A stretch of 64,000 nt of DNA from an uncultured Saprospiraceae bacterium (GCA_937872385.1 CALMSO010000010.1:1-64000); one strand, 5' to 3'. Positions 17,871-28,160 are shown, counted from the first letter of the stretch. A program made the numbers and translations. The notes: generated by a model not told the origin, from the sequence alone.

Positions 17871-18596
17871 TCAGCCAGCGGCTGTTGCTTCCTTTTCAGT
17901 TTTGTTTTGCTTGCGCTCTTCTAACCCCTGGCGAATGGCTTCGGCCATGTAGTTGGTCACGATAGCAATAGATTTGGACGCGTCATCATTGGCTGGAATC
18001 GGGAAGTCCACCTGACCGGGGTCAGAGTTTGTATCCACCATACCGAAGGTGCGCAGCCCGAGACGATGCGATTCTGCCACGGCAATGTGCTCGTGATGAA
18101 TATCCACGATGAACACAGCTGCGGGCAGGCGATTGAGATTGGCAATACCACCTAATTGTTTATCTAATTTGGCGTGCTCGCGCGACATAGTAAGGCGCTC
18201 CTTCTTAGTGATACTGGTCAGCGTAGTATCATTGAGCATCCGCTCGATATTTTGCATTTTCTTCACCGACCGGCGGATGGTGGCAAAGTTGGTCATCATA
18301 CCTCCCAGCCAGCGCTCGGTCACATAAGGCATATCTACACTTTTGGCAGCATTTGCCACTATATCGCGGGCTTGCTTTTTGGTAGCTACAAACATGATTT
18401 TCCGGCCCGACTTGGCAATGGCGCGCATGGCCGAAGCGGCACGTTCCATGCTTTCGAGGGTACGGTTCAGGTCAATGATGTGGATACCCTTGATTTCCTT
18501 GAAAATGTAGGGAGCCATTTTCGGATTCCACTTTTTTTTCAGGTGGCCAAAGTGTACACCAGCATCCAGCAAATCTTTATAGGTAGGCTTTTCCAT
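17871..18596 (-). CDS. rpsB: 30S ribosomal protein S2
   Basis: A 241-residue protein. The N-terminus MEKPTYKDLLDAGVHFGHLK and the internal YVTERWLGGMMTNFATIR, PAAVFIVD and FPIPANDDASKSI are classic S2 signatures. It is the third gene of the cluster rplM-rpsI-rpsB-tsf, an order common in Bacteroidota. No recognisable S2-binding leader was identified in the 114-base spacer before it. Confidence 0.98.
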   Translation of the reverse strand: MEKPTYKDLLDAGVHFGHLKKKWNPKMAPYIFKEIKGIHIIDLNRTLESMERAASAMRAIAKSGRKIMFVATKKQARDIVANAAKSVDMPYVTERWLGGMMTNFATIRRSVKKMQNIERMLNDTTLTSITKKERLTMSREHAKLDKQLGGIANLNRLPAAVFIVDIHHEHIAVAESHRLGLRTFGMVDTNSDPGQVDFPIPANDDASKSIAIVTNYMAEAIRQGLEERKQNKTEKEATAAG

Positions 18597-18710
18597 TTTT
18601 TTGAATAATTAATTGTCCGGTTAAGGACTGCTTTATGATTTTCTACTCTTTTGGCGCATATGCTTTCGGGCGAAAAATGCCGGAAAAACAATGGCGAACA
18701 ACCAGATATA

Positions 18711-19097
18711 TCAGCGCTTGCTGAACTGGAAATTCTTTCTGGCTTTCGGTTTGCCGTACTTTTTGCGCTCTACCTCGCGGGCATCGCGGGTGAGGTATTT
18801 TTTCTCTTTCAACGGCTTGCGAAAATCTTCGTTGAGCTTCACCAGCGCCCGGGCAATCCCCATTCGCACTGCTTCTGCCTGCCCCTTGAATCCGCCTCCA
18901 GCTACATTCACTTTCAGGTCGTAGATATTGTCCGCATTGACAGTTGAAAACGGATCTGTAATCGCCGACTGTACGTGCGTTTGCGGGAAATATTCTTTGT
19001 AATCCTTGCCGTTAATCTCGATTTTACCTTCGCCTTTGGTGAGGTAAACACGCGCTACGGATGCTTTTCTTCGCCCGATGGCATTAATCATTTCCAT
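18711..19097 (-). CDS. rpsI: 30S ribosomal protein S9
   Basis: A 128-residue protein starting MEMINAIGRRKASVARVYL and ending in the basic tail KYGKPKARKNFQFSKR, which in S9 reaches the tRNA in the P site. GGGFKGQAEAVRMGIARAL is conserved. It follows rplM by 27 bases and is certainly cotranscribed with it. Confidence 0.98.
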   Translation of the reverse strand: MEMINAIGRRKASVARVYLTKGEGKIEINGKDYKEYFPQTHVQSAITDPFSTVNADNIYDLKVNVAGGGFKGQAEAVRMGIARALVKLNEDFRKPLKEKKYLTRDAREVERKKYGKPKARKNFQFSKR

Positions 19098-19124
19098 ATT
19101 GATACCTTACGTATTGAGGATTTT

Positions 19125-19568
19125 TTAAAAAGTAAAGGGTTCCGGTTTTTGAGCCTGATGCGGATGCTCCGTCCCTTCGTACACAAATAATTTTTTGAAC
19201 ATGGCGCGACCTAATTTCGTCTTGGGCAACATGCCCCGCACCGCCGCTTCCAGAATAGCGAAAGGTTTTTTCACTAAAAGGTCTTTGGCTACAATGCGCT
19301 TCTGACCACCCGGATACCCAGAAAACGTGATGTACTCCTTTTGGTCCATTTTGTTGCCTGTGAAGCGTATTTTATCGGCATTCAGCACGATGACGAAGTC
19401 GCCGCAGTCCACGTGAGGCGTGTAGGAGGGTTTGTGCTTGCCGCGCAATACCGTAGCGATGCGCGTGCTCAGGCGACCCACTGTTTCGCCATCGGCGTCA
19501 ATGACGTACCATTTGCGCTCTACTTCCTCTTTCTTCGCCGATTTTGTTTTATAGCTCAGCGTATTCAC
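19125..19568 (-). CDS. rplM: 50S ribosomal protein L13
   Basis: A 147-residue protein using a GTG start at 19566-19568, reading (M)[19 protein letters not shown]. The frame is open 44 codons further, but that extension contains the TACCTTTG promoter at 19658-19665 and would have to be translated from before its own transcription start, so it is rejected. Conserved L13 features: [22 protein letters not shown] and [11 protein letters not shown]. First gene of the ribosomal cluster. Confidence 0.95.
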   Translation of the reverse strand: MNTLSYKTKSAKKEEVERKWYVIDADGETVGRLSTRIATVLRGKHKPSYTPHVDCGDFVIVLNADKIRFTGNKMDQKEYITFSGYPGGQKRIVAKDLLVKKPFAILEAAVRGMLPKTKLGRAMFKKLFVYEGTEHPHQAQKPEPFTF

Positions 19569-19657
19569 GATTGTTATTCGATTTAAAATGGTGATAAAAA
19601 CCTTGTATATCTTTCGGGCGGCTTTTTTACCCGAAAAGCCTTTTTTCAAGGCGAGTG

Positions 19658-19689
19658 CAAAGGTAATTTTCTTTCTTCCATTTTGCAAA
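19658..19689 (-). promoter_or_regulatory. Promoter of rplM-rpsI-rpsB-tsf
   Basis: On the minus strand TTTG, 20 bases, then TACCTTTG: a full Bacteroidota -33/-7 promoter about 90 bases before the rplM GTG. Confidence 0.7.
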
Positions 19690-19962
19690 TATTTTTCCAA
19701 AAAAAGTAATCAGGAAATAATACAAATTGCTGAAAAACAGGGAAATTTTTGCACAACAATTTTAGCGGCCGCCCGAAATGGTTGGTTGGCGGGGCTTCAA
19801 ATTATTCGATTTCGAACATCAAAGCTTGCCAGTGGAAGTTATTGCCAGCAGAAATAGCACAAAAACATTTTTTTATCTTAAATTCGACCCAAATCTTTTC
19901 ATCGCATTGGCAAAAGGCAAAGCATCCCTTAGCCTGGCAGCGACTAAAAATTCTCTATCATT

Positions 19963-21837
19963 ATGAGCAAACTAACCATAAAAAGCGGCAAAAGCGAATT
20001 GGTACTCCGAAAAAGCCAGTCGCTCGTAGGCCTAAAAACCACTCCCACCACAGAACGGAGCGCTACGCAGCCCGATTATATTGAAACGGAGGTAGTCAAA
20101 AACATGGGTGGCTTCAACATCGTCACCCTGAAATGCGATGGCGATACCGTGGACGAAAAACTTGACGAAGTGCGTACCCACGACGAAGTAGAGGTAGGCA
20201 CCCACGTTTATTTTGCGGAAGGTAGCAACCGGCCTTTGGTGCCCACCGGCGATTTGTATATCGTTTTTCAGGATGGTGTGACTGAGGCCAATCAGCAGGC
20301 AGCTCTTGACGCCTATCATTTGACGCTCGTAGAGCACCGCGAAAACGGCCGCATACTGGCGCGAGTAACCGCGCAATCGCCCAATCCCATTAAGGTAGCT
20401 ACGGCTCTGCAAGAACTTTCTATTGTAAAATTTGCCGAGCCAGACCTCGATATAGTGCTGGATGCCTATGCTTTTGCTATGCCGCCCGACAACCTCGTGC
20501 CCCATCAGTGGCATTTGCAAAATGGAGGCTTTGTAGCCGACGTTGACTATCCCCTCAAAAAAGGTGCGGATGCTAAAGTAGTAGATGCTTGGCGCAGGCT
20601 CGGCAGCGCAGGCTCCTCAGATGTGACTATCGCCGTGATTGATAATGGCTTTGACCTGACGCACCCCGACCTACGCAACAAAACAGTGAAACCTTTCGAC
20701 CTGTGGAGCCAGTCTTCTGAAGTGCTACAGGGCGATGCTCGCTACACGCACGGCACGCCTTGTGCCAGTGTGGCTTTGGCTGCTTCCAATGGGCAGGGAA
20801 TCGTAGGGGCGGCACCCAACGCAAAGTTCATGCCCCTCAGCGGTACTTCTTATAGCAATCGCCTCACCGAGCAGATGTTTGAATATTGTGCAAAAAATGG
20901 CGCAGACATTATCAGTTGTAGCTGGGGCACTACCGATTCTGCTTTCAGCCTCGGGCCCATCAAAGAGCAAGCCATTGCTAAGGCCGCCAAGGAAGGTCGC
21001 AATGGCAAGGGTTGTATCATTTTGTTTGCTGTTGGCAATGATGATCTTGATTTTGTCAATTTTTATGCGGCACATCCCGACGTGATTGCAGTAGCTGCTT
21101 GTACCAGCCAAGACGAGCACGCGCCCTATTCCAATCGTGGCCGAGAGGTAAGCATTTGTGCGCCTTCTAATGGCGACTGGCCCATCATTGCAGCCCGCGC
21201 CTGGTGGGACCAAGGGCTGGCGGGGTTTTCTGGTAATCAACGGTATTGGTACGATGGGCGGCCGCGCGGTCAGCATTACAAGCATTTCGGTGGTACGTCC
21301 AGCTCCACTCCTTTGGTGGCGGGTGTTTGCGCCCTGTTGCTTTCTGCCAATCCCAATCTGACGGCCAAGGAAGTAAAACAAATTTTACAAGATACTGCCG
21401 ACAAAATCGGTCGCCCCAATGAATACCTGAATGGTCATTCTACAAAATACGGCTATGGCCGCGTGAACGCCGACCGGGCTTTGGCCGAAGCGATTCGCCT
21501 CCGCGACCAAGGTGCCGCCCCCGTGCGCGAAGAAGTAGCGACGGGTATCAATAGTGGGCAGGGGCTGTTTCGGTTTAGCGTACAAAAACAACCCGCCGAG
21601 GGCTGGGGTGTGCAGATTGGCGCTTTTTATGATTATGGCAATGTGCTGATTCAAGCCGAAAAGCTACAAAGCCAGTTTGGGCAGCCAATTATTGTCAACA
21701 TTAGCGAGCTGGGCGGTAAAACGGTGTACCGGGTAGTGGTGGGTGCCTTTCCGGATGCGAATCAAGCTAAGCAACTGTTAGAGCGAATGCAAGCCGCTGG
21801 AGTAAAGGGTTTTGCGAGAAATTTTCGGGACTTGTAA
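19963..21837 (+). CDS. Subtilisin-like protease fused to a SPOR domain, no signal peptide
   Basis: A 624-residue protein. Residues 1 to about 170 are a soluble prodomain-like region without a signal peptide (MSKLTIKSGKSELVLRKSQ). The S8 peptidase domain runs from about 180 to 510, with the full catalytic set D227 (AVIDNGFD), H263 (HGTPCAS), oxyanion N359 (VGND) and S446 (GGTSSSTP). Residues from about 546 to the end form a SPOR-like domain (GVQIGAFYDYGN, VYRVVVGAFPDANQAKQLL). SPOR domains bind denuded septal peptidoglycan in envelope proteins, so the lack of any export signal is odd. No gene partner is visible; it is monocistronic. Confidence 0.85.
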   Translation: MSKLTIKSGKSELVLRKSQSLVGLKTTPTTERSATQPDYIETEVVKNMGGFNIVTLKCDGDTVDEKLDEVRTHDEVEVGTHVYFAEGSNRPLVPTGDLYIVFQDGVTEANQQAALDAYHLTLVEHRENGRILARVTAQSPNPIKVATALQELSIVKFAEPDLDIVLDAYAFAMPPDNLVPHQWHLQNGGFVADVDYPLKKGADAKVVDAWRRLGSAGSSDVTIAVIDNGFDLTHPDLRNKTVKPFDLWSQSSEVLQGDARYTHGTPCASVALAASNGQGIVGAAPNAKFMPLSGTSYSNRLTEQMFEYCAKNGADIISCSWGTTDSAFSLGPIKEQAIAKAAKEGRNGKGCIILFAVGNDDLDFVNFYAAHPDVIAVAACTSQDEHAPYSNRGREVSICAPSNGDWPIIAARAWWDQGLAGFSGNQRYWYDGRPRGQHYKHFGGTSSSTPLVAGVCALLLSANPNLTAKEVKQILQDTADKIGRPNEYLNGHSTKYGYGRVNADRALAEAIRLRDQGAAPVREEVATGINSGQGLFRFSVQKQPAEGWGVQIGAFYDYGNVLIQAEKLQSQFGQPIIVNISELGGKTVYRVVVGAFPDANQAKQLLERMQAAGVKGFARNFRDL

Positions 21838-22076
21838 ACCTGTAAACAGCTAATAGTTCAACTGTTTGATATTGAGCTACTTATTTTCCAAAAAGGGTAC
21901 GCCCAATTTTATTGAAACCATACTGTTTTCAATGAAAAATGTCGAATTTTTATGTATTCAATGAGCTCTCTTTCAGTCTTTTTTGGCATCGAAAGTAGTA
22001 TTATGTTTTGTATTGACATCCTTACAGATAATCGTCTTCCATTCAAAGCCTGCCTTATTTTTGTTGATATAATACT

Positions 22077-22170
22077 ATTTACGATTTACGAAGTCCGATT
22101 TACTATTTTGTAAGTCTCTGAAAAACAGTCTTTTGAGAATGGACACGTACGCCATTTACAATTGAAAATG
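22077..22170. repeat. Dispersed intergenic repeat, copy 1
   Basis: About 94 bases containing GAAGTCCGATTTAC and ATTTTGTAA, ending TTTACAATTGAAAATGG. A related copy lies at 47489-47580 in the same orientation, next to the restriction island. The rest of the 336-base gap after the subtilase holds nothing I recognise. Confidence 0.75.
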
Positions 22171-22173
22171 GTA

Positions 22174-23034
22174 TTATTTTTTAAATATACTAAAATATTC
22201 TTCAAATACAAAAATACGATTTCGACGAGCGCCGGTCATCTCTTTTAATATTTTTAAACGTTCGAAGTCTTCAATTAGCTTGTAAGCAGATACCTGCGAC
22301 AGACCAGTGATTTCGGCAACCTTGTCTGGGCGTATGACTGGGTAATCAAGTAAATAATTAAATAGCGTTTTTGCGTTGTGCATTTTTTTTCCAAGCGTTG
22401 AGATGCGCGTTTCTTCACAATTTTTTTTCAAACTTAAAATACTTCTAAGCCCTTCAATCGCCATAGAGGCAGTGTCTCGGACACCAACCAAAAAAAAGCG
22501 CAGCCATTGATTAATATCGTGGTGGGTTCTTACTCTGGTAAGATTGTCATAATAAGCAGCCCGATTTTTTTCAAAAAAATCAGAAAGGTATAAAACAGGT
22601 TTTCTAAGTACGCCAGTATCAACAAAATAAAGGGTGATTAATAAACGTCCAATCCTGCCATTTCCATCCAAAAATGGGTGAATCGTTTCAAATTGGTAAT
22701 GTGCCAATGCTATTCTAAAAACATGCGGTAGTCCCGTCCCCGGATTGTGTAAAAAATTTTCAAGATCTCCCATTAGTGGCTCTACTTCTTGCCAAATAGG
22801 CGGGATAAAAACAGCATCTTGTAAGGTAGCTCCACCAATCCAATTTTGGCTTCTTCGAAATTCACCAGGTAGTTTATGTTCGCCTCGAACACCATCTAAT
22901 AATGTGTGATGGGCTTTTTTAAGCAAGCGAGTAGATAATGGTAGGGTCGCTAAATCTTGTAAAGAATACGCTCAGGCTGAAAAGCCTTATAGCCAGTGTG
23001 ATTGATGAAATGTCCTGCTCTAAAATTTTGCATC
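22174..23034 (-). pseudogene. Fic family AMPylator-like gene with internal deletion and stop
   Basis: The catalytic core is intact: HPFLDGNGRIGR (His codon at about 22678-22680), preceded by GEFRRSQNWIGG and followed by a C-terminal winged-helix region (RPDKVAEITGLSQVSAYKLI). Upstream, an ATG at 23032-23034 begins MQNFRAGHFINHTGYKAFSA, a typical Fic N-terminus, then an in-frame TGA (22972-22974), then AYSLQDLATLPLSTRLLKKAH. Compared with full-length relatives, roughly 100 residues are missing between these two parts, including the inhibitory (S/T)xxxE(G/N) helix. A start within the second part (for example TTG at 22926) could still give the Fic core. Normal Fic enzymes transfer AMP or other groups to proteins. 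Confidence 0.8.
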
Positions 23035-23058
23035 TGTATATAGTTCAATTGATTGGCA

Positions 23059-23066
23059 CAAAGTTA
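23059..23066 (-). promoter_or_regulatory. Candidate promoter -7 element of the fic remnant
   Basis: Reads TAACTTTG on the minus strand, an exact TAnnTTTG match 25 bases before the ATG of the fic remnant. Confidence 0.45.
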
Positions 23067-23069
23067 AAT

Positions 23070-23115
23070 AAAAAATCTCTTATTTAAGTTTGAGCTACCT
23101 AAACTTAAATAAGAG
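23070..23115 (-). terminator. Terminator after icmF with a perfect 15-bp stem
   Basis: CTCTTATTTAAGTTT (23077-23091) and its exact complement AAACTTAAATAAGAG (23101-23115) with a nine-base loop. On the minus strand a T6 run follows. The stem is unusually AT-rich and long, so an operator role for the fic promoter beside it is also possible. Confidence 0.75.
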
Positions 23116-23172
23116 TAAAAGTTTTGGACTAAATATAAAAGTAAAAAAGATAAAATAAGCTATGAAAATAGC

Positions 23173-26100
23173 CTACATATTCCTCCGATACTGCCCGCCC
23201 ACCTCGTACAGCGCGTGCGTGATTTGCCCCAGCGTGCAGTGTTTGGTGGCTTCCATGAGCGCCGCGAAAATATTTTGATTGCTCAGTGCGGTTTGTTGCA
23301 ACTGCTTTAAAACAGCGGGCACGATCTCTGCCTTGGCCTGGTGCTGGCGGTCGCGGGTGCGGATTTGGGCTTCTTTTTCTTCGGTAGTAGAGCGGATGAC
23401 TTCCTGGGGAATAATCGTGGGCGAGCCGTCCTTGCTCAGATAGGTATTCACGCCGATGAGGGGCAGCTCGCCCGTGTGTTTCAGCGTTTCGTAATAGATG
23501 CTTTCTTCCTGAATTTTGCCGCGCTGGTACATGGTTTCCATGGCGCCGAGTACGCCGCCGCGCTCGGTGAGGCGGTCGAATTCCATGAGTACGGCTTCTT
23601 CCACTAAGTCGGTCAGCTCTTCGATGATAAATGAGCCTTGCAGCGGATTTTCATTCTTCGCTAAGCCCAATTCGTGATTGATAATCATCTGAATGGCTAC
23701 GGCCCTGCGCACGCTTTCTTCGGTAGGTGTGGTGATGGCTTCATCGTAAGCATTGGTATGCAGCGAGTTACAATTATCATAAATAGCATATAAAGCCTGC
23801 AAGGTGGTGCGGATGTCATTGAAAGCAATCTCCTGCGCGTGTAGCGAGCGGCCGCTGGTTTGGATGTGGTATTTCAACATTTGGCTGCGCTCATTGGCAT
23901 GGTATTTTTCGCGCAGGGCCTTGGCCCAGATGCGCCGCGCCACACGCCCAATGACAGCGTACTCTGGATCCACGCCATTCGAGAAGAAAAACGACAAATT
24001 AGGCGCAAATTCGTCAATATCCATCCCCCGGCTGAGGTAGTATTCTACAAAAGTGAAGCCATTGGCTAACGTGAAGGCTAATTGCGTAATCGGATTGGCA
24101 CCGGCTTCGGCAATGTGATAACCCGAAATGGACACCGAGTAGAAATTCCGCACCTTGTTTTGAATGAAATATTCCTGCACGTCGCCCATTAGCTTCAGCG
24201 AAAATTCGGTACTGAAAATACAGGTATTCTGCGCCTGGTCTTCTTTCAAAATATCGGCTTGCACCGTGCCACGAACCGCTGATAAAGCTTTGTTTTTTAA
24301 TTGGTTATAAACTTCGGGTTCTAAAACTTGATCGCCTGTAATTCCCAACAACATCAAACCCAAGCCATTATTTCCTTTCGGTAAATCCCCTTCATAACTT
24401 GGTCTGGGTAGATTTTTATCATCATACAGTTCTTTCAATTTCGCTTCTACGATCTGTTCCAATCCGTTTTCCCGAATGTATCTTTCGCACTGCTGGTCAA
24501 TGGCCGCATTCATAAAAAAGGCGCAAATCGTAGCGGCGGGCCCGTTAATTGTCATCGAAACCGAGGTTTTCGGGTCGCAGAGATCAAAGCCGGAGTAGAG
24601 TTTTTTCGCATCGTCGAGGCAGCAAACGCTCACGCCAGAGTTGCCAATTTTGCCATAAATATCGGGCCGGTGGTCTGGGTCTTCGCCGTACAAGGTCACC
24701 GAATCGAAAGCCGTACTCAAGCGATTGGCTGGCATCCCGTAGGACAGATAGTGAAAACGGCGGTTGGTCCGCTCTGGTCCGCCTTCGCCCGCAAACATGC
24801 GCGTGGGGTCTTCGCCCTGCCGCTTAAACGGGAACACGCCCGCCGTGTAGGGGAACTCGCCGGGTACGTTTTCTTGCAAAACCCAGCGCAAAATCTCGCC
24901 CCAATCCTCAAATTTGGGTAGCAGCACCCTCGGAATACGCGTATGCGACAGCGATTTGGTGAAGGTCGGTACTCGAATTTCCTTGCCCCGCACTTGGTAC
25001 ACATACTCCTCGGCGGCGTAGGCGTTTTTTTTGGCAGACCAATTATCTAAAATGCGTTGGCAATGCCCATCCAAATCTAAGGCCAACTGATCATAAGTGG
25101 CTTGTAGGATTTTTACAACTTCCTGTTTCTGAACGGTTTCTATGGTTGTTTTTAAACTGTACAACTTGCGGGCGATGGCCACCTGCTTGTCCACCCATTC
25201 GTCGTAGCGGCGGTTATTTTCGGCAATTTCCGACAGGTAGCGCGTCCGGGCGGGCGGTATGATATAAATTTTTTCCGACATACCCTCGGATTGCGCGGTC
25301 GTCGAGCGCAGCGGCGCGCCCGTTCGGGTAGTAATGGTGTCCACGATGATCCGGTACAACTGGTTCATCCCGGGGTCGTTGAATTGCGAAGCAATAGTGC
25401 CCAGCACGGGCAGCTCGTCTAAGGGTTTATCCCAGAGCTGATGGTTGCGCTGATATTGTTTGCGCACATCGCGCAGGGCATCGAGCGCACCGCGCTTATC
25501 GAATTTGTTGATGGCAATCACGTCCGCAAAATCGAGCATATCAATTTTTTCCAACTGCGTAGCTGCGCCGTATTCGGGCGTCATCACGTAAAGGCTCACG
25601 TCGCTGTGGTCTGTGATTTCGGTATCCGATTGCCCAATGCCGGAAGTTTCGAGGATGATAAGATCGTACTTAGCCGCTTTGAGAATATCTACTGCGGACT
25701 GGACGTGCTTGGACAAGGCTAAGTTGCTCTGCCGCGTAGCCAACGAGCGCATGTACACCCGTGTGTGATTGACCGAGTTCATTCGAATGCGATCGCCGAG
25801 CAAAGCCCCGCCAGTCTTGCGTTTGGAAGGATCCACCGAGATGATGGCAATAGTTTTATCCTCAAAATCCAGTAAAAAACGGCGAATCAGTTCATCTACG
25901 AGGCTCGACTTGCCCGCGCCACCAGTACCCGTGATGCCCAGCACGGGCACATTGTCTATTTTCAGGAGCGGACGGATTTCCTTTTCAAACAGCTCCGGAT
26001 TGTTTTCTGCTACCGAAATCAGACGCGCCACCGCATTCGCATCTTTTTGCAAAAAATGCGACAACTCACCGTTCACACTGAAGCCCACCGGAAAATCGCA

Positions 26101-26526
26101 CTGTTGCAATACATCATTAATCATGCCCTGCAAGCCCATGCGCCGCCCGTCGTCGGGTGAATAAATCCGAGCAATGCCGTGCTGATGCAATTCCTCGATT
26201 TCTGAAGGTAGGATGGTGCCCCCACCGCCACCGAAGATTTTGATATGCCCCGCCCCGCGCGCGCGCAGCAAATCGTAGGCATACTTGAAAAACTCGACGT
26301 GGCCGCCCTGGTACGACGTGATGGCAATGCCCTGCACATCTTCCTGAATGGCGGTATTGACGATTTCCTCCACCGAGCGGTTGTGCCCGAGGTGAATAAT
26401 CTCTGCGCCGGAGCTTTGCAGGATGCGCCGCATGATGTTGATGGCCGCGTCGTGCCCGTCAAAGAGCGAAGCCGCCGTGACTAAGCGCACTTTGTGGGTC
26501 GGTTGGTAGGGAGCAATTGGTTCCAT
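23173..26526 (-). CDS. icmF: Fused isobutyryl-CoA mutase (IcmF)
   Basis: A 1117-residue adenosylcobalamin enzyme that interconverts isobutyryl-CoA and butyryl-CoA. Order: B12-binding domain (about 10-140) with DGHDAAIN, H25 being the lower cobalt ligand; MeaB-like G-protein chaperone domain with P-loop [12 protein letters not shown] (197-208) and INKFDKRG; then the TIM-barrel mutase domain (from about 540) with [20 protein letters not shown]. This domain order and the Phe in RRFHYL point to IcmF rather than methylmalonyl-CoA mutase. The ATG at 26526 ([12 protein letters not shown]) is chosen over one 48 bases upstream because the extension lacks homology. It is expected to take part in branched-chain or short-chain acyl-CoA metabolism. 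Confidence 0.92.
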   Translation of the reverse strand: MEPIAPYQPTHKVRLVTAASLFDGHDAAINIMRRILQSSGAEIIHLGHNRSVEEIVNTAIQEDVQGIAITSYQGGHVEFFKYAYDLLRARGAGHIKIFGGGGGTILPSEIEELHQHGIARIYSPDDGRRMGLQGMINDVLQQCDFPVGFSVNGELSHFLQKDANAVARLISVAENNPELFEKEIRPLLKIDNVPVLGITGTGGAGKSSLVDELIRRFLLDFEDKTIAIISVDPSKRKTGGALLGDRIRMNSVNHTRVYMRSLATRQSNLALSKHVQSAVDILKAAKYDLIILETSGIGQSDTEITDHSDVSLYVMTPEYGAATQLEKIDMLDFADVIAINKFDKRGALDALRDVRKQYQRNHQLWDKPLDELPVLGTIASQFNDPGMNQLYRIIVDTITTRTGAPLRSTTAQSEGMSEKIYIIPPARTRYLSEIAENNRRYDEWVDKQVAIARKLYSLKTTIETVQKQEVVKILQATYDQLALDLDGHCQRILDNWSAKKNAYAAEEYVYQVRGKEIRVPTFTKSLSHTRIPRVLLPKFEDWGEILRWVLQENVPGEFPYTAGVFPFKRQGEDPTRMFAGEGGPERTNRRFHYLSYGMPANRLSTAFDSVTLYGEDPDHRPDIYGKIGNSGVSVCCLDDAKKLYSGFDLCDPKTSVSMTINGPAATICAFFMNAAIDQQCERYIRENGLEQIVEAKLKELYDDKNLPRPSYEGDLPKGNNGLGLMLLGITGDQVLEPEVYNQLKNKALSAVRGTVQADILKEDQAQNTCIFSTEFSLKLMGDVQEYFIQNKVRNFYSVSISGYHIAEAGANPITQLAFTLANGFTFVEYYLSRGMDIDEFAPNLSFFFSNGVDPEYAVIGRVARRIWAKALREKYHANERSQMLKYHIQTSGRSLHAQEIAFNDIRTTLQALYAIYDNCNSLHTNAYDEAITTPTEESVRRAVAIQMIINHELGLAKNENPLQGSFIIEELTDLVEEAVLMEFDRLTERGGVLGAMETMYQRGKIQEESIYYETLKHTGELPLIGVNTYLSKDGSPTIIPQEVIRSTTEEKEAQIRTRDRQHQAKAEIVPAVLKQLQQTALSNQNIFAALMEATKHCTLGQITHALYEVGGQYRRNM

Positions 26527-26628
26527 CCGTTCGAAGGTTAAAAAGGTGCAAAACAAGCGCAGCCCGGGCCGCACCTGCTTTTGCTGTGAAAAATGGTTCT
26601 AAAATTTGGTTACGACTGAGTTCAGCGA

Positions 26629-26636
26629 CAAAAATA
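26629..26636 (-). promoter_or_regulatory. Candidate icmF promoter -7 element
   Basis: TATTTTTG on the minus strand about 100 bases before the icmF ATG. The 295-base space to the HxlR gene holds no cobalamin riboswitch that I can recognise. Confidence 0.3.
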
Positions 26637-26821
26637 CAAATTTTTGCGCCTGCCTATAAGACAATTCCAAAGGAAAGTTTGTTTCCGGGGGGACGAAAAG
26701 CACAGGCAGCGACTTGCCGGATGCACTGCTACGAACCAGCCTGCTCTATTGCGCTAAGCAGATTTTGATAGTTTGAAAAACTTTAACGCTACACTCAGCG
26801 CGACCATTCCCAATCTACAGC

Positions 26822-27163
26822 CTACTCGTTTTGATATTGTTCAATCATTTTCAAACCATAGTTGCGAATAACATTAATCAATTCAATAATATCTTTGCCT
26901 TTATCTGTCAATGAATATTCCGTTTTCGGGGGTACTACGGCATACACTTTGCGCTGTATATAGCCATCGCTTTCTAATTCTCTGAGTTGGGTGGTGAGCA
27001 TTTTGTCCGAGATGTGCGGTATGTCCTTGCGCAGCTCACCGTAGCGCATCGTTTGGTTGCGCAGCCGCCACAAGATGGGCGCTTTCCAAGTGCCGCCAAT
27101 TTGTTCCATCACCAATTGAACGGGGTTGTAATACACTTTCCCTTTGTAAATAAAATCTGGCAC
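26822..27163 (-). CDS. HxlR-family transcriptional regulator
   Basis: A winged-helix regulator of about 113 residues if the GTG at 27163 is used (MPDFIYKGKVYYNPVQ). The family core is clear: VMEQIGGTWKAPILWRLRNQTMRYGELRKDIPHIS, KMLTTQLRELESDGYI and PPKTEYSLTDKGK. The frame is open to a TTG at 27286, but that extension runs through the palindrome at 27188-27205, which looks like an operator, so the shorter form is preferred; the start is uncertain. It is divergent from the DJ-1-led operon and probably regulates it. HxlR proteins often sense quinones, aldehydes or oxidants through a cysteine; this short form has none, so the signal is open. Confidence 0.85.
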   Translation of the reverse strand: MPDFIYKGKVYYNPVQLVMEQIGGTWKAPILWRLRNQTMRYGELRKDIPHISDKMLTTQLRELESDGYIQRKVYAVVPPKTEYSLTDKGKDIIELINVIRNYGLKMIEQYQNE

Positions 27164-27187
27164 AGGTTTAACTATTTGATTTTCAGA

Positions 27188-27205
27188 ATACTTTCCTAAA
27201 AGTAT
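27188..27205. promoter_or_regulatory. Palindromic operator candidate for the HxlR regulator
   Basis: ATACTTT-CCTA-AAAGTAT, a perfect 7+7 inverted repeat between the HxlR gene and the divergent operon. The TACTT/AAGTA half-sites resemble boxes known for HxlR/DUF24 regulators. Confidence 0.5.
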
Positions 27206-27392
27206 GTATCGCACTTTTGGGTGATACACATGGTAAATATACGTATTCTCCACAATTTTGTACCGTTCGTACGCACAACTTGTCAAGCATAAACGTAGAT
27301 GCTGGCGCTCCCGATTTTAAATGGCGGTCGAATCGGTAGCGCAACATGCATGACATATAATAATAGTACTGCCACCAGTAAATAATAACAAA

Positions 27393-28154
27393 ATGGTCAC
27401 AGAAGTAAAACATTATGTACATTTTCACGGTGCGCCCGTGCGAGGTAAAATTTTGATGGTTGCCAGCTCGCCCGCCGTTTCCAAGCAAACCGGCTGGCCA
27501 ATTGGTTTTTGGGCTGCCGAACTGACACACCCACTCAGAGTATTTGAAGAGGCAGGTTACGAGGTAGAATTGGCCTCTACCGAAGGCGGCAAACTTGAAA
27601 TGGACGGCTATTCCAACCCAACCGATGCCAGCGGCTACTCGGCGCATGATGTCATTTCGCTGGGATATTTGCAAAAGCCCGAATTTCAGCAAATGCTGGC
27701 CAATACCAAAAAACTTACCGATGTAAATGTCGAAGACTATGATGCCATCTTTTTAGTAGGCGGCCAGGGGCCCATGTACACTTTCCGGGGGAACCGAGCG
27801 CTGGAAAAACTATTCGCAACTTTTTATGAAATGGGCAAGCCAAGCACCGCCGTGTGCCACTCGACGGCCCTGCTGCTCGAAGCACGGTTGTCCAATGGCG
27901 AACTACTCGTAAAAGGTAAAACCTGGACGGGCTTTGCCGATGCCGAAGAAGATTTTGCCGACCAGGCCACCGGTGTGCAGGTACAACCCTATCGTATTGA
28001 AACAGAGGCAAAAAAGCTGCCGGGCACCCATTTCAAGGTAGCCGCACCTTTCTCGGCTTATGCTATTCAGGATGGCAATCTGATTACAGGGCAGCAGCAA
28101 AACTCGGGCGCCGCGGCCGCCGAATTGCTCGTCGAATTACTTGGCACAAACTAA
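27393..28154 (+). CDS. DJ-1/PfpI family protein, Hsp31-like glyoxalase III candidate
   Basis: A 253-residue class I glutamine amidotransferase-like protein. The nucleophile is C155 followed by H156 in AVCHSTALLL, and the conserved acid is E43 in GFWAAELTHP, the arrangement of Hsp31-type DJ-1 proteins that destroy methylglyoxal or other reactive aldehydes. No signal peptide. First gene of a five-gene operon; the next ATG is six bases after its stop. Its pairing with a divergent HxlR regulator fits an electrophile response. Confidence 0.88.
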   Translation: MVTEVKHYVHFHGAPVRGKILMVASSPAVSKQTGWPIGFWAAELTHPLRVFEEAGYEVELASTEGGKLEMDGYSNPTDASGYSAHDVISLGYLQKPEFQQMLANTKKLTDVNVEDYDAIFLVGGQGPMYTFRGNRALEKLFATFYEMGKPSTAVCHSTALLLEARLSNGELLVKGKTWTGFADAEEDFADQATGVQVQPYRIETEAKKLPGTHFKVAAPFSAYAIQDGNLITGQQQNSGAAAAELLVELLGTN

Positions 28155-28160
28155 TCGCTT

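Noticed and set aside
19566..19700. Upstream extension of the L13 frame
   Set aside because: It contains the rplM promoter and is not conserved in L13.
26527..26821. Possible cobalamin riboswitch upstream of icmF
   Set aside because: No B12-box-like sequence or suitable structure was recognised.
27164..27286. N-terminal extension of the HxlR protein from a TTG
   Set aside because: It spans a perfect palindrome that fits an operator, and HxlR proteins are usually about 110-120 residues; kept as an alternative only.
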